The position numbers were made by a program, and so were the translations under genes. A stretch of DNA of 64,000 bases from Rheinheimera sp. (GTDB lineage Bacteria; Pseudomonadota; Gammaproteobacteria; Enterobacterales; Alteromonadaceae). The notes under the pieces were generated by a model, which made no database searches, was not told the DNA's origin, and saw only the letters and a program-made list of their open reading frames with translations. Every line of letters begins with the position of its first letter. The stretch's first letter is position 1. The stretch is taken from contig DPJG01000020.1 of the NCBI GenBank assembly GCA_003543135.1, positions 42,003 to 106,002 of the forward strand, written 5' to 3'. Shown one piece after another: positions 57,231-64,000 of the stretch.

Positions 57231-57259
57231 AAAAACAGTGCCAAAGCTTTGGCACTGTT
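57231..57259. terminator. Terminator of the RDD gene
   Basis: A perfect 26-base palindrome (57234-57259, arm AACAGTGCCAAAG), with an A-run at its left that is the T-run of the minus strand. It lies downstream of the minus-strand RDD gene. Confidence 0.88.
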
Positions 57260-57343
57260 CGGATCTGGAATTGTTGGTTCCGGCGAGCTACCGCATTATT
57301 GCGCGGCATCTCTTTTTGTTGTGAGATCTGAGGGCTGTTGGTT

Positions 57344-58006
57344 TTAGTTGGGTGGGCTTTGTTGTGGCATGTCGTAATAATACCGCACCTCGGTGCCGGC
57401 AATATAATCATGCAGGCAGCGGCGTTGTTTGCCAAAAATAAGCAACACATTAAAAATGCCGGATAAAAACTGCCCAATCACCGGCACAAAAGTTATCAGC
57501 ACTATGGGTAAATAACGCCATAACATCACATGCTGCAGGCTGGCTTTTTCGCCGTTCAGCAGTTGAATACGCATGCCAAATTCAGACTTGCCAATCGTCT
57601 GACCGTAGTGATACAGCAGGTAACCATGGATCAACAGATAAGTTGTCATGCTATACAGCGCAACTAACAGGGTTTGCAACGGACTCAGGTTTTTAAAGGT
57701 GTCCAGTCCAACAAACCAAATCAGCGGTATAAAAACCAACAAATGGATAAAACTATCAATTAATGACGCCAGCAAACGATGTGTTCGGCTGGCAAGTTGG
57801 CCTTTTTTACTGTTGGCCTCTGCATGTATTGGCTCGTCGCTGGCCGCCACGTCAGTCGCTGTGGCAGGTAACTCAGCCTGAGGTTGCTGATTTGTTTGTG
57901 GTGCAGGCAGCTCCTGATGCGCCGGATTTTCGTTTGGGATCAGGCTGGTTGTTTCAGCTGCCATAGTGGCGTGTTGTCCATCCGATTCAGCTTTGGTCGG
58001 TTCCAT
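57344..58006 (-). CDS. RDD family membrane protein
   Basis: A 220-residue protein. After an unstructured N-terminal 70 residues, rich in Pro, Gln and Glu, comes the RDD domain: SRTHRLLASLIDSFIHLLVFIPLIWFVGL, YHYGQTIGKSEFGMRIQLLNGEKASLQHVMLWRYLPIVLITFVPVIGQFLSGIFNVLLIFGKQRRCLHDYIAGTEV. The Arg and Asp positions that name the family are visible in the HRLLASLID and LHDYIAGT parts. Three membrane helices. Function of the family is mostly unknown; some members are Na+/H+-antiport-related. Confidence 0.85.
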   Translation of the reverse strand: MEPTKAESDGQHATMAAETTSLIPNENPAHQELPAPQTNQQPQAELPATATDVAASDEPIHAEANSKKGQLASRTHRLLASLIDSFIHLLVFIPLIWFVGLDTFKNLSPLQTLLVALYSMTTYLLIHGYLLYHYGQTIGKSEFGMRIQLLNGEKASLQHVMLWRYLPIVLITFVPVIGQFLSGIFNVLLIFGKQRRCLHDYIAGTEVRYYYDMPQQSPPN

Positions 58007-58103
58007 GTAAAAGTCCTTTTAAAATATCCAGAAAAACCAAAAGGTTGAATACAAAGTTATATCATATAGGCCGTGGTTTAAACCAGCCGACGACGCGTTT
58101 TGC

Positions 58104-58985
58104 TTATAAGCTGCCGGTTGAAGCCAAAGTGCTGAGCTGTTTGGCCAAAGGTTCCAGCAGCTCTTTGTCTTCCCAATATTCACCATGCGACATAGGGTTC
58201 CAGCTTTTACTGATCCAGCCTAAAATACCGCCGCCGGCATTAATGCGGAAATCTGTCACCAGCTCGCCATAAGCGGGTGATAATTCGGCCAGCGGCCAGC
58301 CTAATACGTCATCTTTATCGTAATAGTTATGCCAGACAAAATCTTTGTTGGGTTTGGCAAAAGGCACAATGTCGGATTGTTTATGGGCGGCGACAAAAAT
58401 CGGAATATTGCAGCCTGTGGTTACCAGCAAAGCCAGACGTTTGCCCTGCAAAAATTGGATGTCATCCGCTGTAAGTTGCGCTTTGCCGGCTATCGCCTGC
58501 GCGTGCTGCTGAATATCACGCCAGATGCCGGCGGCAACTTTGGGGTCGGCCGGATTGGCTGCGGCCTGAGCTGAGTCCCACAAATAACAGGACATCACCT
58601 GGCAGCCGAGCGAATGGGCCAGCACCACCACTTTATCTGTGCTGCCCAACTGTTGGCTGACCTGATACAAAGAACGAGCTATTTCCAGCTGCGCCTGCAG
58701 ATAAGCGCTGTTTGGTAATTCTTTGCGATGCTCAAGGCCGGCGGCGTCGGCAAAACCAAACAGAATAAACTGGCGCAGCGCGTCCCAGCGCAATTTGCCA
58801 GCCAGCTTGTGCCAGACCTCGGTTTCGTTGTCCTGCAAAATATGCTGGTAATACACTTCTTTAAACACCACTAATTCAGCAAAGTGATTGTTCATTTTGC
58901 GTGTTAAATCCTGCACCAGCTCTTGACTGAAGCCCCTTTGGGTTGAGCCCATACCGTGAATCGCCAATAAAGCAACTTTGTTCAT
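58104..58985 (-). CDS. Alpha/beta-hydrolase-fold protein
   Basis: A 293-residue protein. N-terminal VALLAIHGMGSTQRGF forms the oxyanion-type HG motif; the nucleophile elbow is VVLAHSLGCQV (Ser in H-S-L-G); His in SHGEYW near residue 270 could complete the triad, with Asp upstream. Cytoplasmic, since no signal peptide is seen. Substrate unknown; such proteins are often lipase-like or serine hydrolases. ATG 58985 with GGAGG is preferred over an in-frame start at 59036. Confidence 0.8.
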   Translation of the reverse strand: MNKVALLAIHGMGSTQRGFSQELVQDLTRKMNNHFAELVVFKEVYYQHILQDNETEVWHKLAGKLRWDALRQFILFGFADAAGLEHRKELPNSAYLQAQLEIARSLYQVSQQLGSTDKVVVLAHSLGCQVMSCYLWDSAQAAANPADPKVAAGIWRDIQQHAQAIAGKAQLTADDIQFLQGKRLALLVTTGCNIPIFVAAHKQSDIVPFAKPNKDFVWHNYYDKDDVLGWPLAELSPAYGELVTDFRINAGGGILGWISKSWNPMSHGEYWEDKELLEPLAKQLSTLASTGSL

Positions 58986-59070
58986 CACAACCTCCGTCCA
59001 TAGTAGTTTGGGGGGCGCTGTACTCTGCTGCAGCAATGAGGTTCACCAGCAGCACAGTCCGGCAACAGCA

Positions 59071-59098
59071 CCTGGAAAAAGTAGCGACTTTTTCCAGG
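59071..59098. promoter_or_regulatory. Perfect 12-base palindromic hairpin in divergent promoter region
   Basis: CCTGGAAAAAGT / ACTTTTTCCAGG with an AGCG loop, between divergent hydrolase and FKBP genes. Further out GCACAG (about 59052) and CTGTGC (about 59126) add outer symmetry. Being between divergent genes it is not a terminator; an operator or an RNA structure in the 5' leader is more likely. Confidence 0.55.
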
Positions 59099-59241
59099 GG
59101 TGGCAACCGGCACGGACATCGGCGCTGTGCAACAGGCTACGGTTTTGGCTACCAGACGGTTAAAGTGGTGGTCTGTGCTGGTCAGTCGTTGCTGAGTGCA
59201 GGTTATAATCGGCTTTTTATGGCCTTTTTCGGGAGCCTTTG

Positions 59242-59580
59242 ATGGATGAATTAAAAATTGAAGATCTGGTGGTGGGCGAGGGCAAAGCGGCAGTGCGCGG
59301 CGCTTTAATTACCAGCCATTACCGCGGGTTTTTAGCCGATGGCACTGAGTTTGACTCTTCGTACCGCCGTGGTGAGGCTTTTCAGTGTGTGCTGAGTAAC
59401 GGCCGGGTGATCCAGGGGTGGGTGCTGGGCTTGCAGGGCATGAAAGTAGGCGGCAAACGCCGGCTCTGGGTGCCGGCCCATCTGGCTTATGGCGAGCGGC
59501 AAATCGGCACTATGATCCCGCCCAATTCAGACCTTTGTTTTGACATTGAATTGCTGGAAGTGCTGACGCGCGACGATTAA
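59242..59580 (+). CDS. FKBP-type peptidyl-prolyl isomerase, cytoplasmic
   Basis: A 112-residue single-domain FKBP without signal: VSHYRGFLADGTEFDSSYRRGEAFQCVLSNGRVIQGWVLGLQGMKVGGKRRLWVPAHLAYGERQIG fits the core with aromatic pocket residues. Length is that of human FKBP12-type proteins. ATG 59242 with GGGAG six bases upstream is preferred over the TTG at 59239. Confidence 0.93.
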   Translation: MDELKIEDLVVGEGKAAVRGALITSHYRGFLADGTEFDSSYRRGEAFQCVLSNGRVIQGWVLGLQGMKVGGKRRLWVPAHLAYGERQIGTMIPPNSDLCFDIELLEVLTRDD

Positions 59581-59609
59581 GTTCAGCGCACGAACTTGTT
59601 ATCCCGTTT

Positions 59610-59650
59610 GTAACCTGAGGCTGCGGCGTTTTACCGCAGCCTCAGGTTAC
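59610..59650. terminator. Strong hairpin between convergent FKBP and AsmA genes
   Basis: A 17-base stem (left arm starts GTAACCTGAGGCTGCGG, right arm is its complement) with a CGTTTTA loop and no T-run. Likely a bidirectional terminator or RNA-stabilising element. Confidence 0.65.
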
Positions 59651-59663
59651 AGCAAAAGCCGCT

Positions 59664-61442
59664 TTAACCACCGCCCAGTTTTTCCAGCAGTTTGTTTTTC
59701 AGTTTGTCTTTTTGTGCGTCCACTTTTTGTTTTAAATGTTGTTCAAACAAGGCTTTAGTGTCGAGCTGGTATTTAGGTTTGGCAAAAGTGCCGCTAATTC
59801 TGAGCGGAATTTCGATATTGGCCAGTTCATCTTTGCTTTTACCGCCCTGACCTTTGAGTGTATTGACCAGCGCCGTTTTTAACTGGTAATCCAGCTGTTC
59901 AGTGCTCAAATTGGCGTTGCCGCTGCCGGATAAACGCAGCAGCGGTGCCGCCAGTTGTAAGTCGTGGTTTTCCAGCACGGCTTTACTGAGGATAAAACTG
60001 CCGGTCAGGCTGGAAAAGTCGGTTTTTTTCGCTTCGTTACCATCCGGTGCTGTTTCATTTTTTAAAGCAGCGCGGGCACTGCGGATTTGCGCCGGAATAT
60101 TAATGCCGTTAATAGCACCGTCGGTAATGTTGAAGTTGCCCTTTGCACTGAGCGCGGTTTTAAAGTCATCCGGCAGTAAACCCTGGCCCTGTGCTTTGAG
60201 TTGCAAAGCGGCGGTGCCACTTAATAACTCCATGTCGGCGGCGGCTTTTAGCAGCGCCAGCATATCCAGCCCTGCGAGTTTGGCATCCAGCTGATAAGCG
60301 GCCAGCGGTTGACGTGCATCCAAAAAGCCGCTGGCATTGATGTTGCCCTGATATAACTCAGCGCTGGCTTGTTTCAGGCTAAGCAGACCCTGCTGGTTCT
60401 GCAGTTGCAGCTGACTGTTGCTGAGCGCAAGCCTGGCAAGTTGCAGCTGCTGGATCTCTAACTTCAGCTGCATGGCAAATTGGCTGAAAAAACTCAGGTC
60501 CGGTTGTTGTGTTGCGCTGTTGTTTGATTTGGCATCTGCTGCTTGCTCAGCGTTTTGCAGCTGCCATTGATCCAGGCTGAGTTCTGCCTGCACTGCAGGT
60601 ACTTTGCCCGCATAATTGAGGCTGACTGAGCCGCTGCCTTTGCTGTCGGCAATTTTGAGTTCATTGAGTTGCCATTGCAGCTGTTGGCTGTTGTTATCCA
60701 GCTGCAGTGTACTTTGCAGTTGCAGCGTCGCTGCAGCCACATCTCCTTTTAACTGAAACTTATCCAGTTGCAGTGTTTTACTTTGTGGTTGCCACAGCAG
60801 CATGGCCTCAGCTTTGAGATCCAGCTGGTCCGGCACTGTCAGGTGAAAACTGACGGGCGCGGCTTTACCCGGCTGAAACTGCTGCAGGCTGAATTGCTGC
60901 AGACTGAATTGTTGTGGTTTTTTGCCGTTTTGCTGCAGGCTGAGTTGCACCTGGCTGAGCTCCAGCTCGTCCAGTTGCAGCTGTTGCAGCATAGGGTTTT
61001 CTGCACTTTTCTCTGCGCTTTTCTCTGTACTGGCGGCTGTGGGGTTGTCAGGGTCTTGCGTCAGGCCGCTCCAGCTATTGAGCTTGCCTTGTTCGGTAAT
61101 AAAAATGTCCACCTGGTGCAGCTTGAGTTTTTTCAGCTGAATTTGTTTATCCAGCAAAGGCCAGAGCGCAACAGCGGCCTGGGCTTCAGCCACCTTTAAC
61201 ATGGCTGGGCCAGGCAGTCCTTCAGGCTGCGATAAACTGATCTCTTTGAGTTCCAACGCCAAATCCGGATACAGACTCCAGCCAATGTCCTGCTGGATCT
61301 GCAGGGTTCGACCGGTTTGTGCTGCAACCTTGTTGATCAGCTGCTGTTTAATATCGTTTAAATCAAACCAAAAGGTCAGATACAGCGTCAGCAGCAGGAC
61401 AACACTAAAGAGCCCCAGCAGCAACCATTTGATTATTTTCAT
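59664..61442 (-). CDS. AsmA family protein
   Basis: A 592-residue protein anchored by an N-terminal membrane helix (KWLLLGLFSVVLLLTLYLTFWFDL). N-terminal AsmA domain: DIKQQLINKVAAQTGRTLQIQQDIGWSLYPDLALELKEISLSQPEG, then long Gln/Leu-rich beta-repeat region, and AsmA_2-type C-terminal part (DGAINGINIPAQIRSARAALKN). AsmA-like proteins form bridge-like lipid-transfer structures in the envelope. A Gln/Leu-rich middle (about residues 150-350) is richer than in E. coli AsmA (617). GGAGG lies before the ATG. Confidence 0.9.
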   Translation of the reverse strand: MKIIKWLLLGLFSVVLLLTLYLTFWFDLNDIKQQLINKVAAQTGRTLQIQQDIGWSLYPDLALELKEISLSQPEGLPGPAMLKVAEAQAAVALWPLLDKQIQLKKLKLHQVDIFITEQGKLNSWSGLTQDPDNPTAASTEKSAEKSAENPMLQQLQLDELELSQVQLSLQQNGKKPQQFSLQQFSLQQFQPGKAAPVSFHLTVPDQLDLKAEAMLLWQPQSKTLQLDKFQLKGDVAAATLQLQSTLQLDNNSQQLQWQLNELKIADSKGSGSVSLNYAGKVPAVQAELSLDQWQLQNAEQAADAKSNNSATQQPDLSFFSQFAMQLKLEIQQLQLARLALSNSQLQLQNQQGLLSLKQASAELYQGNINASGFLDARQPLAAYQLDAKLAGLDMLALLKAAADMELLSGTAALQLKAQGQGLLPDDFKTALSAKGNFNITDGAINGINIPAQIRSARAALKNETAPDGNEAKKTDFSSLTGSFILSKAVLENHDLQLAAPLLRLSGSGNANLSTEQLDYQLKTALVNTLKGQGGKSKDELANIEIPLRISGTFAKPKYQLDTKALFEQHLKQKVDAQKDKLKNKLLEKLGGG

Positions 61443-61614
61443 CTTTACCTCCGAAGCAGAATGCGATCAGGCTTTGTTATAACAAGCCAGACTGAACCTG
61501 CCCTGATCTATGCAATAGAAACTGATACCGCAGCATAGTTCAATCCGGCCAAACCGAAGGTTTGGGTTGGGGCTCTTTCCGGGTTCTTTTGAGGGGGGAT
61601 TTACCACACTAAAG

Positions 61615-61643
61615 GCAGAGGCCGGCTGCTAACCGGCCTCTGC
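61615..61643. terminator. Hairpin after the M14 peptidase gene
   Basis: Stem GCAGAGGCCGG / CCGGCCTCTGC (61615-61625, 61633-61643) with a CTGCTAA loop, no T-run. It lies downstream of the minus-strand peptidase gene and may be its terminator. Confidence 0.6.
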
Positions 61644-61677
61644 TGCGGCTGTTACAGGCATTGTGGCAAAAGCGGGT

Positions 61678-62631
61678 TTAGGCTCTGTTTAATACAAAAT
61701 CCAGTGCGGCACAGATGGTGGTGACCTGTGCCAGATTACACTGCGCCGGGCTGGCTTTAGGGCTATCCGGGTAGACTTCAGTGGTGGTGACATAAAGCGC
61801 ATTGCTCATGCCGCCACAAAGGCCCAGTGCTTTTTTTGGGTAATTCACCACACCAAATTGCTGTAACTTTTCGCCAATCAGGCAGCCGTTTTCATCGGCT
61901 TGCGCAATATGGGTCACTTTGGCCACGGCCTGAATAATGGCGTGCTGAAAGTCCGGCTGCGGATTGTCGGTATCGCCGACCAGATAAAAACCATCCGGAA
62001 TATTCCAGTTGGTATTCACCACACCATCACGCGCTGCTTTGGCCGGGCGAAACTCGCTGTTGTCTGAATCAGTGGTTTCGTGTAAATCCACATGAACCAG
62101 TACCTTTGGTGCTTTGCTGGCCACTAAAGCCATAGCGGCGGCGGCTTCCTGGGAGAGGCTATTGGCCATAAAAGACCGGTTTGGGTCAACCGCCAATGGG
62201 TTCCAGCGGTTGATGGTTTCGTAACCCCAGGGGCTGATACAAGGCAAAATCAGCAGATTAAAATGTGGCTGATACTGCGCAAATTTGTCGCGGATAAAAT
62301 CTAAAGCACCATGCACGCCGCTGGTTTCATAACCATGCACACCGCCTGTCACCAGCACTGTGGCTTTATCGGCCTGCCAGATTTTGCTGGCAACGGCATA
62401 AAGCGGATAGCTGCCAAGGCCAAGTGCCTGATAATCCAGGCTGCCGTACTGGAACAGCTCAGCCTGTGCTGCCAGCTCGGTTTTATCGGCAAACAGCCGG
62501 GTTAAAGGGGTGATCACATCCTGTTGGTAACTGCGTTTTTGCTGTTGCTGGCTTAACCATAACGCTTTTTCGGCATCACCCCAGGGCTGGCCCGGAGTGC
62601 CAATGGCATAAAGTGCACGGGTTGTTGTCAT
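61678..62631 (-). CDS. M14-family metallopeptidase
   Basis: A 317-residue zinc carboxypeptidase-like protein. Metal-binding HxxE is in GGVHGYETSGVHG and the third ligand His in VHVDLHETTD. The catalytic Glu is expected near TEVYPDS at the C-terminus. It resembles the succinylglutamate desuccinylase/aspartoacylase-like branch. No signal peptide, so cytoplasmic. ATG 62631 follows the DsbA-like gene by 25 bases on the same strand, so both probably form an operon. Confidence 0.85.
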   Translation of the reverse strand: MTTTRALYAIGTPGQPWGDAEKALWLSQQQQKRSYQQDVITPLTRLFADKTELAAQAELFQYGSLDYQALGLGSYPLYAVASKIWQADKATVLVTGGVHGYETSGVHGALDFIRDKFAQYQPHFNLLILPCISPWGYETINRWNPLAVDPNRSFMANSLSQEAAAAMALVASKAPKVLVHVDLHETTDSDNSEFRPAKAARDGVVNTNWNIPDGFYLVGDTDNPQPDFQHAIIQAVAKVTHIAQADENGCLIGEKLQQFGVVNYPKKALGLCGGMSNALYVTTTEVYPDSPKASPAQCNLAQVTTICAALDFVLNRA

Positions 62632-62656
62632 CTGAACCTTCTGAAATATAAGTGTG

Positions 62657-63322
62657 TTATCTGGATGATGAATTTGCTGACTGCTGCTCGTCGGCAATTT
62701 GTTGTAGTGCCTGTGCCAGCACAGCAGGCTCTTGTGCGCCGGAAATTAAATAACGTTGATTAATAATAAAAGCCGGCACCGAATGAATGCCATTGTGCCG
62801 CGCTTGCTCGAGCTCAGCGCGCACTTCAGCGGCATACTGTGTTGATGCTAACAAAGTGACGGCTGCATTGCTGTCCAGGCCGGCTTTGGCAACACAATGT
62901 AATAACACTGCGGGTTCGGCCATATTTTGCGCTTCGCCAAAATAAGCTTCAAACAAGGCCAACGCCAGTTGGTCCTGCCGGTTAAAGTTGCTTGCCCAAT
63001 ACATCAGGCGGTGAGCATCAAAAGTGTTGCAGGTGTAGCGCTGCTGCATCTTTTGAAAATTCAGCCCCAGATCGGCGGCAATGGCCATTAAGTTTTGTTG
63101 TGACTGGCGCATCGCCTCTTCACTTTGGCCATATTTTTTACTGAGGGCCGGTAAAATCGGCTCCGGAACTAAATTTGGATCCGGATTTAGCTCAAAAGCA
63201 CGCCAGTGCAGCTGTAGCTGCAGTTCAGGCAGGGTTTTAAACGCCTGTTGTAGCCGGGCAAAGCCGATGGCACACCAGGGGCAGGTAATATCTGAAACCA
63301 GGTCGATCCGGATAGTTTTCAT
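62657..63322 (-). CDS. DsbA-family (FrnE-like) oxidoreductase
   Basis: A 221-residue cytoplasmic thioredoxin-fold protein. CxxC motif in SDITCPWCAIGFARL (CPWC), then a helical insertion, and the cis-Pro region GIHSVPAFIINQRYLISGAQEP. It fits the FrnE/DsbA-like family implicated in oxidative stress and polyketide or thiol metabolism. GGAG precedes the ATG. First gene of the operon with the M14 peptidase. Confidence 0.9.
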   Translation of the reverse strand: MKTIRIDLVSDITCPWCAIGFARLQQAFKTLPELQLQLHWRAFELNPDPNLVPEPILPALSKKYGQSEEAMRQSQQNLMAIAADLGLNFQKMQQRYTCNTFDAHRLMYWASNFNRQDQLALALFEAYFGEAQNMAEPAVLLHCVAKAGLDSNAAVTLLASTQYAAEVRAELEQARHNGIHSVPAFIINQRYLISGAQEPAVLAQALQQIADEQQSANSSSR

Positions 63323-63413
63323 CGGCGCTCCAATCTTGTGGTGATGGCGAAGGGGCTGATCATAACCATGCGCTGGCGCTGCTGCTATAAGGTTGCGCCA
63401 GAGCGCAGGAATT

Positions 63414-63731
63414 TTAGCGTTGACGCCACCATTGGCTTACAAGCGCCAGTGGCAACAGCAGTAAGGTCCAGCCCAAAGACAACATAAAGACCTGGCTGAA
63501 CATCGACAATAAACCGGACTCCAGGTCGATATTGAGCGCAAAAATCACCAGCAGCGATAGCAGCAGGCAGAGTGTGGTGGGTTTAGCCCAGTGCCAGGGG
63601 CAGAGTTTTGGCAAAAACTGCCTGGCCGTTAACCACAAAATAATGCAGGGGCTGAGCGCCAGCGCCAGGCCAAGACCCAGCATTAACAGCATAAAAATGG
63701 CGGCAACGGCCTGTTGTAATAAATTTGCCAT
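63414..63731 (-). CDS. Hypothetical small membrane protein
   Basis: A 105-residue protein with three hydrophobic segments (about residues 8-35, 50-68 and 75-97), not recognised. It lies 43 bases downstream of the end of a YbdD-like gene on the same strand, so may be cotranscribed. Confidence 0.6.
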   Translation of the reverse strand: MANLLQQAVAAIFMLLMLGLGLALALSPCIILWLTARQFLPKLCPWHWAKPTTLCLLLSLLVIFALNIDLESGLLSMFSQVFMLSLGWTLLLLPLALVSQWWRQR

Positions 63732-63774
63732 TAGAAAAGGCGCCTGTAGTTGTGTTTAAAATTAAGCCTCAGCA

Positions 63775-64000
63775 TTAACAACAACGTTTAACGCCCTGCC
63801 ATTTTTGCTGTTGCTCCCGCTTAAAAAAAGCGTGGCGGCACAAAGGTGTTTCATCCGGGTGATGCAGTGCCTGATGCTGTAAATAACGTTCATAAGCATC
63901 ATCACCGCTCAGTTCCCGCAACAAAGACCAGCCTTGTTTTAGTTTTAAGCGCAGCGCCTGGCCAAATTGGCGGCAGGCACTGCGTGCTGTGGCAAGTTGC
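63775..64000 (-). CDS. YbdD/YjiX family protein (DUF466), 5'-truncated by window edge
   Basis: The frame is open from the window end to a TAA at 63775-63777. The 74 readable residues include DDAYERYLQHQALHHPDETP (YxxY... HP(D/E)xxP pattern) and end in KRCC, both typical of YbdD/YjiX, a small protein encoded next to the CstA pyruvate transporter. CstA is therefore expected just outside the window, upstream. Start and first few residues are beyond base 64000. Confidence 0.85.
   Translation of the reverse strand, partial: QLATARSACRQFGQALRLKLKQGWSLLRELSGDDAYERYLQHQALHHPDETPLCRHAFFKREQQQKWQGVKRCC

Overview
The window looks like chromosomal DNA of a free-living aquatic gammaproteobacterium. The gene set and protein sequences resemble Rheinheimera/Pararheinheimera and relatives: an intact ilvGMDA operon with an attenuator, GH13 lipoprotein, periplasmic KatG, a B1 metallo-beta-lactamase, a PagL-like deacylase and an AsmA protein. 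This assignment is from pattern recognition only; there is no rRNA or marker-based proof. Most of the window is housekeeping or generally metabolic and codes densely on both strands. No CRISPR array, tRNA or rRNA was seen.

Layout. 1-2629: end of a sulfate-assimilation cluster (cysN partial, cysC, cysQ). 2862-7805: LETM1-like protein, Na+-dependent transporter, periplasmic solute-binding protein, rsuA, M50-type membrane protease. 8148-12524: RND efflux pair with a palindromic operator in its promoter and a terminator behind it. 12717-13691: catalase-related peroxidase. 14049-19299: AT-richer Rhs/YD-repeat exoprotein with a variable C-terminal domain and a small membrane protein as candidate immunity factor. 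19503-23726: GH13 enzyme, orphan PAS histidine kinase, DUF1289 protein. 23952-30183: ilv regulatory leader (leader peptide, antiterminator, attenuator) and ilvG-ilvM-ilvD-ilvA. 30429-32347: accessory block with a membrane protein overlapping a HEPN-domain protein, plus a PIN-like nuclease. 32832-35650: NAD(P)-binding protein, Spo0M-like protein, outer-membrane porin. 36091-37792: three-lipoprotein operon (CsgG-like, DUF4810, DUF799). 37865-39128: self-regulated XRE/membrane protein pair with three operators, and a superinfection-immunity-like protein. 39207-43438: amidohydrolase, ECF sigma and partner membrane protein, DedA, FKBP. 43633-47420: ilvE and periplasmic katG. 47618-53190: TPR-like protein, DesK/DesR-like two-component pair, B1 metallo-beta-lactamase, PagL-like deacylase with a partner, AraC regulator. 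53197-54352: complete IS630-family element. 54352-64000: LytTR regulator, acyltransferase, RDD protein, hydrolase, FKBP, AsmA, M14 peptidase, DsbA/FrnE-like oxidoreductase, small membrane protein and the end of a YbdD/YjiX gene.

How the genes work together. The five ilv genes plus the leader make a nearly complete isoleucine/valine pathway, with ilvC not in the window. KatG, the catalase-related peroxidase and the thioredoxin-fold protein serve oxidative stress. The RND pump and B1 beta-lactamase are intrinsic-resistance candidates. The most unusual material is the Rhs toxin/immunity candidate and the HEPN / membrane / PIN-like block, which may be a small RNA-targeting defence locus. That function is inference.
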